From a virus: DNA of 60,740 bases. Position numbers and translations under genes: made by a program. The notes beneath the pieces were generated by a model. That model saw only the letters and a program-made list of their open reading frames with translations, searched no databases and was not told the DNA's origin. Where the stretch lies: positions 1-60,740 of IMG/VR virus record IMGVR_UViG_3300035670_000223; one strand, 5' to 3'. Shown here piece after piece: positions 45,093 to 53,019 of the stretch (within the stretch, counting starts at the first letter, position 1; every line of letters begins with the position of its first letter).

Positions 45093-46336
45093 TTTTTATT
45101 GAAACACCCGATGAACTGGAAATATTAACAAATAAAAGAATAATTGTTGTACCAGTTGTCGATGGAAAACAGCATTTTATCTATGAAATGGCGGTTCTTA
45201 TATACATAATCGATGTGGATTCGCATGAAGAGTATGTTATAAATTTAACACATCCAGACTATACATCATATGCAGGGCCATTGCCAAATATGACAAACGC
45301 ATTTGTTTTGGGATTAAATAAAAAGTTCTTGTATCATAATAAAGTTGTAAGCGATAATTCAGTAGATTTAAATTTTTTTATTTACCCAGACAAACATAAA
45401 AAGTTTGATTTTTACGAATATATACCAAAGCCATATTTAATTTATCAAAATAGATTTGTTGAATGGAAAACATACCCATTATCTATTTTGATAAAGATGT
45501 GTAATGATGTTGCATTAGAGATGCTGGCATATGTGAATAAGTTTGACGATTATTTATTAGAAATTAAAAAATTTGATAACTTATACTATAATTCTTTATT
45601 TAAAACCGAAACAAATATATTTGAATTTGATAACGATGGTGTGTATTCTAATTATAATCCATACACCCTAACGAATAGACCATCGAATTCTTCGTTTGAT
45701 ATTAATCTGTCTGCGTTACCAAAAAAGGGAAATATTAGAGATAAAATTAAATCTTCTACCAATAAAAAATTGGTTCAATTTGATTATACGTCATTTCATG
45801 TTTACTTATTAACAAAAATGTTAAATTTTGAGTTGCCAAATAATATAGACATTTATTTATTTTTAAATGATGCTTATAATTTTTCATCCAAAACAGATAG
45901 AGATGAAATAAAAATGGATTTTTTCAAGTATATATACGGAAAAACAGAACACAACTCAGATTTATCTAATATCATTAGTGATTTTAAACATACTTTATTT
46001 GAGTATTATAAAAATAATGGTCATGTAATATCTTTTTTCTTAAAACGAAAGATATTTTTTAATAATCATGATATTGATCAAAGTAATAAGCTGTTTAATT
46101 ATTATTTACAAAATGCAGAAACGGAATACAATTTCTTAAAAATACAGGAAATCATTGAACGTATACCAAGTCAAGAAGCTAATCTATTTTTGTATACATT
46201 TGATAGCTTTTTATTTGAATTCAATGATAATAATCCAGATATAATTTATAAAATAAAACAGCTTTTAGAAAAAGATGGAATACCAGTAACCACTAAAGTT
46301 GGATCAACTTATGGTAATTTAATTGATATTTATTAA
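45089..46336 (+). CDS. Divergent family A DNA polymerase homologue in the tail cluster
   Basis: A 415-residue protein. The polymerase core is recognisable by ordered motifs. DNDGVYSNYNPYTLTNRPSN (181-200) matches the DG..H..FN...T.TGRLSS region of Pol I. VQFDYTSFHV (229-238) is motif A with Asp232. RDEIKMDFFKYIYG (271-284) keeps Arg271, Lys275, Phe279 and Tyr283 in the exact O-helix spacing. YTFDSFLFEF (369-378) is motif C with Asp372. The motif A Glu gate residue is His and the motif C His is Phe. The N-terminus (IETPDELEI, then EEYVINLTHPDY) resembles the 3'-5' exonuclease domain, but its DxE is lost. It is coupled by ATGA to a virion gene. Activity is unknown. Confidence 0.78.
   Translation: MIFIETPDELEILTNKRIIVVPVVDGKQHFIYEMAVLIYIIDVDSHEEYVINLTHPDYTSYAGPLPNMTNAFVLGLNKKFLYHNKVVSDNSVDLNFFIYPDKHKKFDFYEYIPKPYLIYQNRFVEWKTYPLSILIKMCNDVALEMLAYVNKFDDYLLEIKKFDNLYYNSLFKTETNIFEFDNDGVYSNYNPYTLTNRPSNSSFDINLSALPKKGNIRDKIKSSTNKKLVQFDYTSFHVYLLTKMLNFELPNNIDIYLFLNDAYNFSSKTDRDEIKMDFFKYIYGKTEHNSDLSNIISDFKHTLFEYYKNNGHVISFFLKRKIFFNNHDIDQSNKLFNYYLQNAETEYNFLKIQEIIERIPSQEANLFLYTFDSFLFEFNDNNPDIIYKIKQLLEKDGIPVTTKVGSTYGNLIDIY
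46327..46334 (+). promoter_or_regulatory. Candidate late promoter element TATTTATT
   Basis: TATTTATT over the last codons of the polymerase homologue, 27 bases before the ATG at 46362. The spacing supports that ATG over an upstream TTG. Confidence 0.4.
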
Positions 46337-46361
46337 TAATAAGTTTAATATTGGTATTCAA

Positions 46362-48125
46362 ATGCAAAATGATCAAAAACAAATAATAGAATTAATAACA
46401 GAAAACATATTAAATGAAGTTTTAGGCGTAGACCCAAACTCGCTTGAGTTTGATTTTATGGTTGAAAAGATTTTAATCAATTGTGGATTGGAAGAGAAAT
46501 ATGTTTTTGAATTAATTAATACTTTGAAAAAATCATTAAATGAAACAAAAAATTATAATAATATTTTTATTAAAAAAGAGATTAGTAATTTTGTAGATAT
46601 TGTTTTTGAAGAAAAAAGACAGGTAGATAAAATTGCAGTAAGAAACAAGCAGTCTGGTGCAATTCAATTGGTATCGAAAAAAACATATCAAGCAAATTCA
46701 CAGATTTATACTCCGTTGTCTGCTGGGTGGGCTAAAGCAAATGTCATAATGGTTAGAAATAAAACCAGTGGTGAAGAATACCCCATCTTATTAAAGAACT
46801 TTGATTCAAATAAACATGAAAAAGTAGGAACGGGACGACCGCCAGAAGAAAAAGAAAAGGAAGCACCGTTGCAGGCTAAACCCGCCGTGCCTGTTCCTAA
46901 TCGAAAAGATAAAAAACAAAAAGACGCAGAACTGCCTAAAAAATCAAAGGATACGGTTAGACCGATTATGATTGAGCCTAGTTTAAAGGCAAAAACAATG
47001 ACAGCATTCATACTTCCAAAAGATATAAGTAAGCAACAAACCCCACCAGAATTCCCAGAAAAAGAAAGTGATATAATATCAAAAGTAAATCAATCTATAA
47101 AAGATAAAAAACTAAATAAAAATCTTCCATTGGAACGCCCATCCTTCAAGTATGCTGGGGATGACGGTGATTATGAAATATACGATAAACTGGGAGATTC
47201 TGGTCTTTTACCACCGGGCTTTAATTTAAATAAACGATATACTATACCCAATAGTTTAACGAATAAAATTAAAATACCACGTGGTTATGTTACAATAATA
47301 GAACAATTAATTAACACTATAAATGGGGAAAATACAACAATTGGATCATATAGCATTCCATTTGCAATTAAAACAAACCCAAATGCAAAACTATCGCTAT
47401 TTGAGCTAATACTGTTATATTCAGTATGCTTAGATAATGAAGATTTTTCAAAATTTTCAATTTCAATTGAAACGTTTATTAATTCTGGAATTGAAAGTAA
47501 TTTAACAAAAGAATTATGGGATAGTGTTATAGCAGAAAGAAAGTTAATTATAAACTATCTGATAAAAAAGTATTCGTCAATTTATACCATCGTTGCCGGT
47601 GCATGGAAAACAGAGGACCATCAGCTAGATCTAGGAATAGATGATTCAGAAATTGATATGGATAAAGTGTCAGATATTTTTCTTAGGATAAAAAATGAAG
47701 AAGGATCAGATATTTTAGAAGAATTTTTAGTTACTCCAAATAGATCTACGTTAATTTATTTAGACAAACCACAATTCGTAAAATATATAAAAGTTAAAAA
47801 AGAAAATATAAAAGCAAAATTATTAATGTTTATTTTAAAAATGTTTCCACTTCAACGTATATTAGAAGGTAATATAGCCGTTGTATTTCCAAATGTTATA
47901 TATGACAACATTACATTAATCGAACTTTTTAAAACACAATCCGTAGACAATCTTGAATTAAAATTAAAACATGCTGATAAGCAAATACATTTAATGTATA
48001 AACTGGAAGAACAGTATAAGAATATAATTTCAATTATGATCGATGACATCATTAATTTAAAAATTGATGACGCATTTGAAAAAGACTGTATTACAATTAA
48101 CAATAAAATTTATAAAATAGACTAA
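46362..48125 (+). CDS. Hypothetical protein with duplicated VRNKxSG motif
   Basis: A 587-residue protein from the ATG at 46362. The in-frame TTG at 46323 would place the start inside the promoter-like motif and the preceding gene. Residues 1-85 are helical. A small domain carries two related stretches, VRNKQSGAIQLVSKKTYQAN and VRNKTSGEEYPILLKNFDSN (about residues 93-155). A Pro/Lys/Glu-rich linker spans about 158-240. The C-terminal 300 residues are helical, with AGAWKTEDHQLDLGIDDSEI as the most distinctive stretch. No enzyme motif was recognised. It lies between tail and replication modules, and could belong to either. Confidence 0.65.
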   Translation: MQNDQKQIIELITENILNEVLGVDPNSLEFDFMVEKILINCGLEEKYVFELINTLKKSLNETKNYNNIFIKKEISNFVDIVFEEKRQVDKIAVRNKQSGAIQLVSKKTYQANSQIYTPLSAGWAKANVIMVRNKTSGEEYPILLKNFDSNKHEKVGTGRPPEEKEKEAPLQAKPAVPVPNRKDKKQKDAELPKKSKDTVRPIMIEPSLKAKTMTAFILPKDISKQQTPPEFPEKESDIISKVNQSIKDKKLNKNLPLERPSFKYAGDDGDYEIYDKLGDSGLLPPGFNLNKRYTIPNSLTNKIKIPRGYVTIIEQLINTINGENTTIGSYSIPFAIKTNPNAKLSLFELILLYSVCLDNEDFSKFSISIETFINSGIESNLTKELWDSVIAERKLIINYLIKKYSSIYTIVAGAWKTEDHQLDLGIDDSEIDMDKVSDIFLRIKNEEGSDILEEFLVTPNRSTLIYLDKPQFVKYIKVKKENIKAKLLMFILKMFPLQRILEGNIAVVFPNVIYDNITLIELFKTQSVDNLELKLKHADKQIHLMYKLEEQYKNIISIMIDDIINLKIDDAFEKDCITINNKIYKID

Positions 48126-48139
48126 TCTGAGGTAAATAT

Positions 48140-48532
48140 GTGAAAGGTATATTATTATGTACGTTTGTTCGCGGATACGCCATAAATTCTGTAATTGATG
48201 ATCTGTTATATGAGTATGGCGATCTTTTTGATAACAACAAAATTTTTTTATTTGCAACTGATGACAAAAATCGTTATATTTTATCTTACAATCTTTTAGT
48301 AGACAGAGAAATACAATTTTATAATAATACGGTGTTGGTTCACCGAAAAAAAGAAACAAATACAATGTATACTATAAACGCAATAAACGAACTTATAAAA
48401 AATTTGAATAATGGTATACTTGATAAAAGTTATAAAATAGACTGGGAATTATATAAAAATTCATTGCTTGTCTCTAATAATGGAAATTTTAGGACAATTC
48501 CCACACAATTGAAAAAAATTTACAATATTTAA
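48140..48532 (+). CDS. Small conserved-looking protein, unknown function
   Basis: A 130-residue protein starting at GTG, 7 bases after GAGG. An ATG that overlaps this GTG by one base is followed at once by TGA, so it cannot be the start. A mid-protein stretch (NTVLVHRKKETNTMYTINAI, then NELIKNLNNGILDKSYKIDW) looks like the conserved core of a small family in aquatic T4-like phages. No catalytic motif is seen. It is the last gene before the 72-base gap that precedes gp32. Confidence 0.6.
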   Translation: MKGILLCTFVRGYAINSVIDDLLYEYGDLFDNNKIFLFATDDKNRYILSYNLLVDREIQFYNNTVLVHRKKETNTMYTINAINELIKNLNNGILDKSYKIDWELYKNSLLVSNNGNFRTIPTQLKKIYNI

Positions 48533-48604
48533 TTTGCATATTTAGGCCAAATTTATTATTATCGTTAACACAAACAACAGTTATTTTTAAGTAAGGAGTT
48601 TTTT

Positions 48605-49396
48605 ATGGCTATCAATTTAGATTCAATAAAGAATCGATTGCAAACGTTGCAAGATCAAACGTCGGATAAGACGGAAAAGAAATCAACGTTGGACGACATC
48701 TGGAAACCAGAAGTTGGACAACACCAAGTTAGGATTGTACCATACGCCCATAATAAAGAAAATCCATTTATTGAAATGTATTTTCATTATAATTTAGGAA
48801 AGCGCACATTTCTTTCCCCTGCAACTTACGGAAACCCCGATCCTGTTGTTGAATTTGCGCAAAAATTACAAGGTAAGGGCACAAAAGAAGATTGGGTTGC
48901 TGGTAAAAAACTAGAACCAAAACTTCGTGTTTATGCACCGGTAATAGTTAGAGGAGAAGAAGATAAAGGCGTTAGGTTCTGGGGGTTTGGTATTACTGTA
49001 TATCAAGAATTGCTTTCATATATATCAGATTCTGATTACGGTGATATCACCGATCCATTAAATGGAAGGGATATCGTATTGGATGTACAGCCACCAGAAA
49101 AAACAGGCAAAAAATTTCCAACAACTGCAATACGTATAAAACCAAACACATCTAAAGTCTCTGAAGACCCTTCTGTAATCAGTTCAATTAAAAATCAAAA
49201 AAATATAACTGAAATATTTTCAGAACCATCTTACGATGAATTAAGCCAAGCACTTGAAAAATATCTCTTCCCAGAACAGGAATCTGAAGTACAGACTGAT
49301 TATTCAACTTCCATTGCATCGGAATCAACACAATCTACAAAATCAACTGTAGATCAAATAGAGCAGCAATGGAAAGAATTATTTGACGAAGAATAA
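48605..49396 (+). CDS. 32: Single-stranded DNA-binding protein, T4 gp32-like
   Basis: A 263-residue SSB. The opening of the OB-fold core (TLDDIWKPEVGQHQVRIVPY, about residues 28-47), followed by FIEMYFHYNLGKRTFLSP, is typical of gp32. The middle has ARG/Lys-rich and aromatic residues for ssDNA contact (LRVYAPVIVRGEEDKGVRFW). The C-terminus is acidic and ends WKELFDEE, the usual protein-protein interaction tail. The Zn-binding Cys cluster of T4 gp32 is not present. An AAGGAG site lies 7 bases before the ATG. It heads the recombination/replication operon. Confidence 0.92.
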   Translation: MAINLDSIKNRLQTLQDQTSDKTEKKSTLDDIWKPEVGQHQVRIVPYAHNKENPFIEMYFHYNLGKRTFLSPATYGNPDPVVEFAQKLQGKGTKEDWVAGKKLEPKLRVYAPVIVRGEEDKGVRFWGFGITVYQELLSYISDSDYGDITDPLNGRDIVLDVQPPEKTGKKFPTTAIRIKPNTSKVSEDPSVISSIKNQKNITEIFSEPSYDELSQALEKYLFPEQESEVQTDYSTSIASESTQSTKSTVDQIEQQWKELFDEE

Positions 49397-49407
49397 GGGA
49401 GTTTTAA

Positions 49408-50559
49408 ATGGCAAAAACAAAAACAACTTCAGAAGTATCTGAAGACTTAGGCGCACTGTTGGCCGATACATTGAATAAAAAATTCAAAGAAAGTTCATTT
49501 AAAACAGCTTATTTTTTAGAAGGCGATCCAGACGCACCAGTTCACGTAAACGAATTTGTTTCAACCGGTTCTTCTATTTTGGATTTGGCAATATCAAATA
49601 AAAAAGATGGTGGATTTCCAGTGGGCCGTATTACCGAAATAACAGGGTTGGAGCAAAGCGGTAAATCTTTACTTGCTGCTCATGCGATAGCAAACACACA
49701 GAAAAAGGGTGGTATGGCTATATTCATTGATACTGAAAACGCATTCCCGCCTGAATTTTTTACGGCGATTGGAATCGATTTGAAAAAAATGCTTTACATA
49801 CCGATGGATACCGTTGAAGATATATTTGAAGCAATAGAAACAATGGTAGAAAAAGTACGAGCGTCTGACAAAAAAAAATTGGTTACAATTGTTGTTGATT
49901 CGGTTGCTGGTGCATCTACAAAGCAAGAAATGGAATCCGATTTTGAAAAAGATGGCTATGCAACAGCAAAGGCAATCATAATTTCTAAAGCTATGCGAAA
50001 AATTACCAATTTAATTGGAAGAGAGCGAATTTGTTTGATTTTTACAAATCAGCTTAGAACAAAGATGGGCGTTAGCTTTGGTGATCCGTACACAACTTCA
50101 GGTGGAAAGGCAATTGCATATCACTCAAGTGTTCGTCTTAGATTAAAAAATATTGGAAATATCAAGGCAAAACTAAACGGTGTTGAGCAAATTGTTGGTA
50201 AAAAAACTTCTGCAAATGTTGTAAAAAATAGACTAGGCCCACCTGAACGCGGGTGTGACTACGAAGTATTTTATGCATCCGGTATAGATAACTATAATAG
50301 TTGGTTAGGAGTATTAAAAGAATACAAACTAGTAAACCAAGCCGGGGCATGGTATTCATATATCAATAAGATTTCAGGTGAAGAAATAAAATTTCAAGCA
50401 AAAGATTTTAAAAATCTTATATTAAACGATCAACAATTGTATGACACAATTTATGATGAAATATGTGAACATCTTATAATGAAATATGAAACATCTGCGT
50501 CTCTTTTAGAACTGGATGATGTTATTACCGATACGGCAGATGTAGATGAGCTTTCGTAA
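49408..50559 (+). CDS. uvsX: Recombinase UvsX (RecA-like)
   Basis: A 383-residue RecA-family recombinase that loads on gp32-coated ssDNA and drives strand exchange and recombination-dependent replication. Walker A is EITGLEQSGKSLLA (about residues 77-90), followed by AIFIDTENAFPPEF and Walker B KLVTIVVDSVAGAS (about 157-170). FTNQLRTKMGVSFGDPYTTS (about 213-232) is the L1/L2 region. It lies 11 bases after gp32 with a GGGAG site and its stop overlaps the next start (TAATG). Confidence 0.95.
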   Translation: MAKTKTTSEVSEDLGALLADTLNKKFKESSFKTAYFLEGDPDAPVHVNEFVSTGSSILDLAISNKKDGGFPVGRITEITGLEQSGKSLLAAHAIANTQKKGGMAIFIDTENAFPPEFFTAIGIDLKKMLYIPMDTVEDIFEAIETMVEKVRASDKKKLVTIVVDSVAGASTKQEMESDFEKDGYATAKAIIISKAMRKITNLIGRERICLIFTNQLRTKMGVSFGDPYTTSGGKAIAYHSSVRLRLKNIGNIKAKLNGVEQIVGKKTSANVVKNRLGPPERGCDYEVFYASGIDNYNSWLGVLKEYKLVNQAGAWYSYINKISGEEIKFQAKDFKNLILNDQQLYDTIYDEICEHLIMKYETSASLLELDDVITDTADVDELS

Positions 50560-51587
50560 TGAATAAAAAGTATTCAGAGTTATTTAAACAGGTAAAAGAA
50601 GAGCATTCAAATAGAGCCAACTTAAATAAGAATAGTAAAGTTCTTATAATAGATGGCATGAATACCTACATAAGAACCTTTTCTGCTAGTCCTGCATTAA
50701 ATGATAATGGCGAACACGTGGGTGGGTATTATGGTTTTATTAATGTTTTAAAAAATATAATAAAACTTATAAATCCCACCCGCGTTATTATAGTTTTTGA
50801 TGGAAAAGGCGGATCTCAGAAAAGAAAAAAAATTTACGCTAATTACAAAGAAGGCCGCGCAATTAAGAATAAGTTAAACAGGGTTTTAGAATTAGATGTA
50901 AACGATGAACAAAAAATCTTAAAACTCCAATTTATACGTCTTTTGGAATATCTAGAATGCCTTCCCATAACTATAATGTCTTATGATTATATAGAGGCAG
51001 ACGATGTCATTGCTTTTTTAGCAACAGAATGTTTAAAAGAAGAAGTTATTATCTATTCAAACGATAAGGATTATTATCAACTTATAAATGACCGCATCTC
51101 AGTATATTTCCCAGCAAAAACAAAACTTTATACAAAGACAGATATAATAACAGAGTATAATATTTTGCCAGAAAATTTTATATGGCAAAAAGTTATTTTG
51201 GGAGATAAGTCAGACAATGTAAAAGGAATAAGGGGAGTTGGTATTGGGAAGTTTAATCTAGCATTTTCTTTTTTAAAAGAGAAAATCTATTCTTTGGATG
51301 AATTTAAGGAAATACTTCTCGAATCAGATAGTAAAATTTTGAACAAAGTAAAAAATTCAATTGACATTGTTGAGAGAAACTATTATATTATGCAGTTGTC
51401 TGATGTTGACATTAGTGGCAACACAAAATCAAAAATAATAAATTTATTAGATGGTGAACCACCACAGCTAAATAAACCCAAGTTAAAAACGCTAATGATA
51501 ACAGATAAGCTAAATTCATTAATAAAAAATTATGAAATATGGATTTCAAACGCATTCGATAAACTAAACTACTATAGGAATAAATAA
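50559..51587 (+). CDS. rnh: 5'-3' exonuclease / flap endonuclease, T4 RNase H-like
   Basis: A 342-residue FEN-family nuclease that removes Okazaki primers. Metal-binding residues are seen in VLIIDGMNTYIRTF (about residues 28-41), VIIVFDGKGGSQKR (about 74-87), YIEADDVIAFLA (about 145-156) and YSNDKDYYQLI (about 167-177). The helix-hairpin-helix motif is LGDKSDNVKGIRGVGIGK (about 213-230). Its length is close to T4 RNase H (305). Starts and stops overlap both neighbours by TAATG, so UvsX, this gene and gp41 are co-translated. Confidence 0.92.
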   Translation: MNKKYSELFKQVKEEHSNRANLNKNSKVLIIDGMNTYIRTFSASPALNDNGEHVGGYYGFINVLKNIIKLINPTRVIIVFDGKGGSQKRKKIYANYKEGRAIKNKLNRVLELDVNDEQKILKLQFIRLLEYLECLPITIMSYDYIEADDVIAFLATECLKEEVIIYSNDKDYYQLINDRISVYFPAKTKLYTKTDIITEYNILPENFIWQKVILGDKSDNVKGIRGVGIGKFNLAFSFLKEKIYSLDEFKEILLESDSKILNKVKNSIDIVERNYYIMQLSDVDISGNTKSKIINLLDGEPPQLNKPKLKTLMITDKLNSLIKNYEIWISNAFDKLNYYRNK

Positions 51588-52936
51588 TGACAGACAGATT
51601 AGATAGTTATGGCTATAACTTTCAGATTAAAATCATCACATGTCTATTAAAAGACCGTGCATTTTTACATCAAGTTAGTGATGTTCTTAACCCAAATTAC
51701 TTTGAATCTGAAGCTACCAACTGGATTGTTAGAACCATATTAAACTACTGGGATGCATACCGAAATTCACCAACAATTGAAGTTTTAAAAGTAGAGATAG
51801 AAAAAATAGATTTAGACATTTTAAAAATAGAAGTAAAAGATAAGGTAAAGGATGCTGTCAAAAATTTTGACGCAACTGATCTGGATTATGTTAAACAGCA
51901 AACACTAGATTTTTGCAAAAATCAAACTTTAAAAAAAGCAATTTTAGATTCAGTTGATCTTCTTAAAACTGGTGAATACGATAAAATCAAATATAAAATA
52001 GATAATGCAATACGTTCTGGAACAGACAGAAATTTGGGCCACATTTATTCAAAAGAAATAGATGATCGGTATTCACAGTATGCAAGAAGTCCACTTTCAA
52101 CTGGATGGGATCTGCTTGATAAATTGATGGATGGTGGCCTTGGCAAAGGCGAGCTTGGCGCGGTTATGGCCCCGGCTGGTATTGGAAAAAGCTGGATGCT
52201 TGTTAGTATAGCGGCCAACGCTGTAAAACATGGAAAAACTGTTATTTATTATACAATGGAATTGAACCCGTATTATGTTGGACAACGATTTGACGCTTGG
52301 TTTACAGGCGTCCCGTTTCAAAACTTGAAAGATGACTCAAACAGAGAACGGTTAAACAGTATCATTGGTAATATAAATGGCGAATTAATTGTAAAATATT
52401 ACCCAACTAAAAGCCCAACCGTATCAACAATTTCAGCGCATATCGAAAAATGCATTATGCAAGAAAAAAAGCCAGATCTTATTATAGTAGATTATGCCGA
52501 TCTCATGAGAGCTTCTTCTGGGGTGTCTGATTCAGAATCTGAATCAAATCAAATATATGTAGAATTGCGCGGGTTAGCCGGTGAATACGATATACCAGTA
52601 TGGACGGCTTCTCAGACAAATAGGGGCGGTTTAAAAGAAGATGTAATTGGGGGTGATAACATTGCATCGTCATATAGAAAGCTGGCTCATAGCGATTTTA
52701 TGATGTCTTTAAGCAGAAAAATAGAAGATAAGGTTTCTGGAACAGGTAGAATTCACATAATAAAAAATAGATTTGGTGCGGATGGAATCACTTTCCCAAG
52801 TAAAATAAATACGTTTAATGGTCACATTGAATTATTTGAACCGAACAGTGAAGCCAGTAGAGATATGCAACCTGCGAGTCAAGAAGAAATAGTTAGAAAA
52901 TCTTTAGCTGAAAAATTTAAAGCACTTAAATCATAA
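51587..52936 (+). CDS. 41: Replicative DNA helicase, T4 gp41 / DnaB-like
   Basis: A 449-residue hexameric helicase. After an N-terminal helical domain it has a RecA-like core: STGWDLLDKLMDGGLGKGEL, then Walker A APAGIGKSWMLV (about residues 193-204), VIYYTMELNPYYVGQRFDAW, Walker B LIIVDYADLMRA (about 302-313) and WTASQTNRGG (about 341-350). The C-terminus has SRKIEDKVSGTGRIHIIKNR. It moves 5'-3' ahead of gp43. The stop is followed by an 83-base gap before the ribonucleotide reductase gene. A separate primase gene (gp61) was not recognised. Confidence 0.94.
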   Translation: MTDRLDSYGYNFQIKIITCLLKDRAFLHQVSDVLNPNYFESEATNWIVRTILNYWDAYRNSPTIEVLKVEIEKIDLDILKIEVKDKVKDAVKNFDATDLDYVKQQTLDFCKNQTLKKAILDSVDLLKTGEYDKIKYKIDNAIRSGTDRNLGHIYSKEIDDRYSQYARSPLSTGWDLLDKLMDGGLGKGELGAVMAPAGIGKSWMLVSIAANAVKHGKTVIYYTMELNPYYVGQRFDAWFTGVPFQNLKDDSNRERLNSIIGNINGELIVKYYPTKSPTVSTISAHIEKCIMQEKKPDLIIVDYADLMRASSGVSDSESESNQIYVELRGLAGEYDIPVWTASQTNRGGLKEDVIGGDNIASSYRKLAHSDFMMSLSRKIEDKVSGTGRIHIIKNRFGADGITFPSKINTFNGHIELFEPNSEASRDMQPASQEEIVRKSLAEKFKALKS

Positions 52937-53019
52937 ATCGCCTATTTTTTACAAAAAAATTACATAGTTATAGTTTACAATGAGATTTTTAATAAAAAAA
53001 CCCGTATTTAGGAGAAAAA

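Noticed and set aside
46323-46325. TTG as start of the 587-residue protein
   Set aside because: It lies inside the preceding gene and before the promoter-like motif; the ATG at 46362 is better placed.
48138-48143. ATG followed at once by TGA as a start-stop regulatory codon pair
   Set aside because: It can be a by-product of the GTG start context; nothing else supports regulation.
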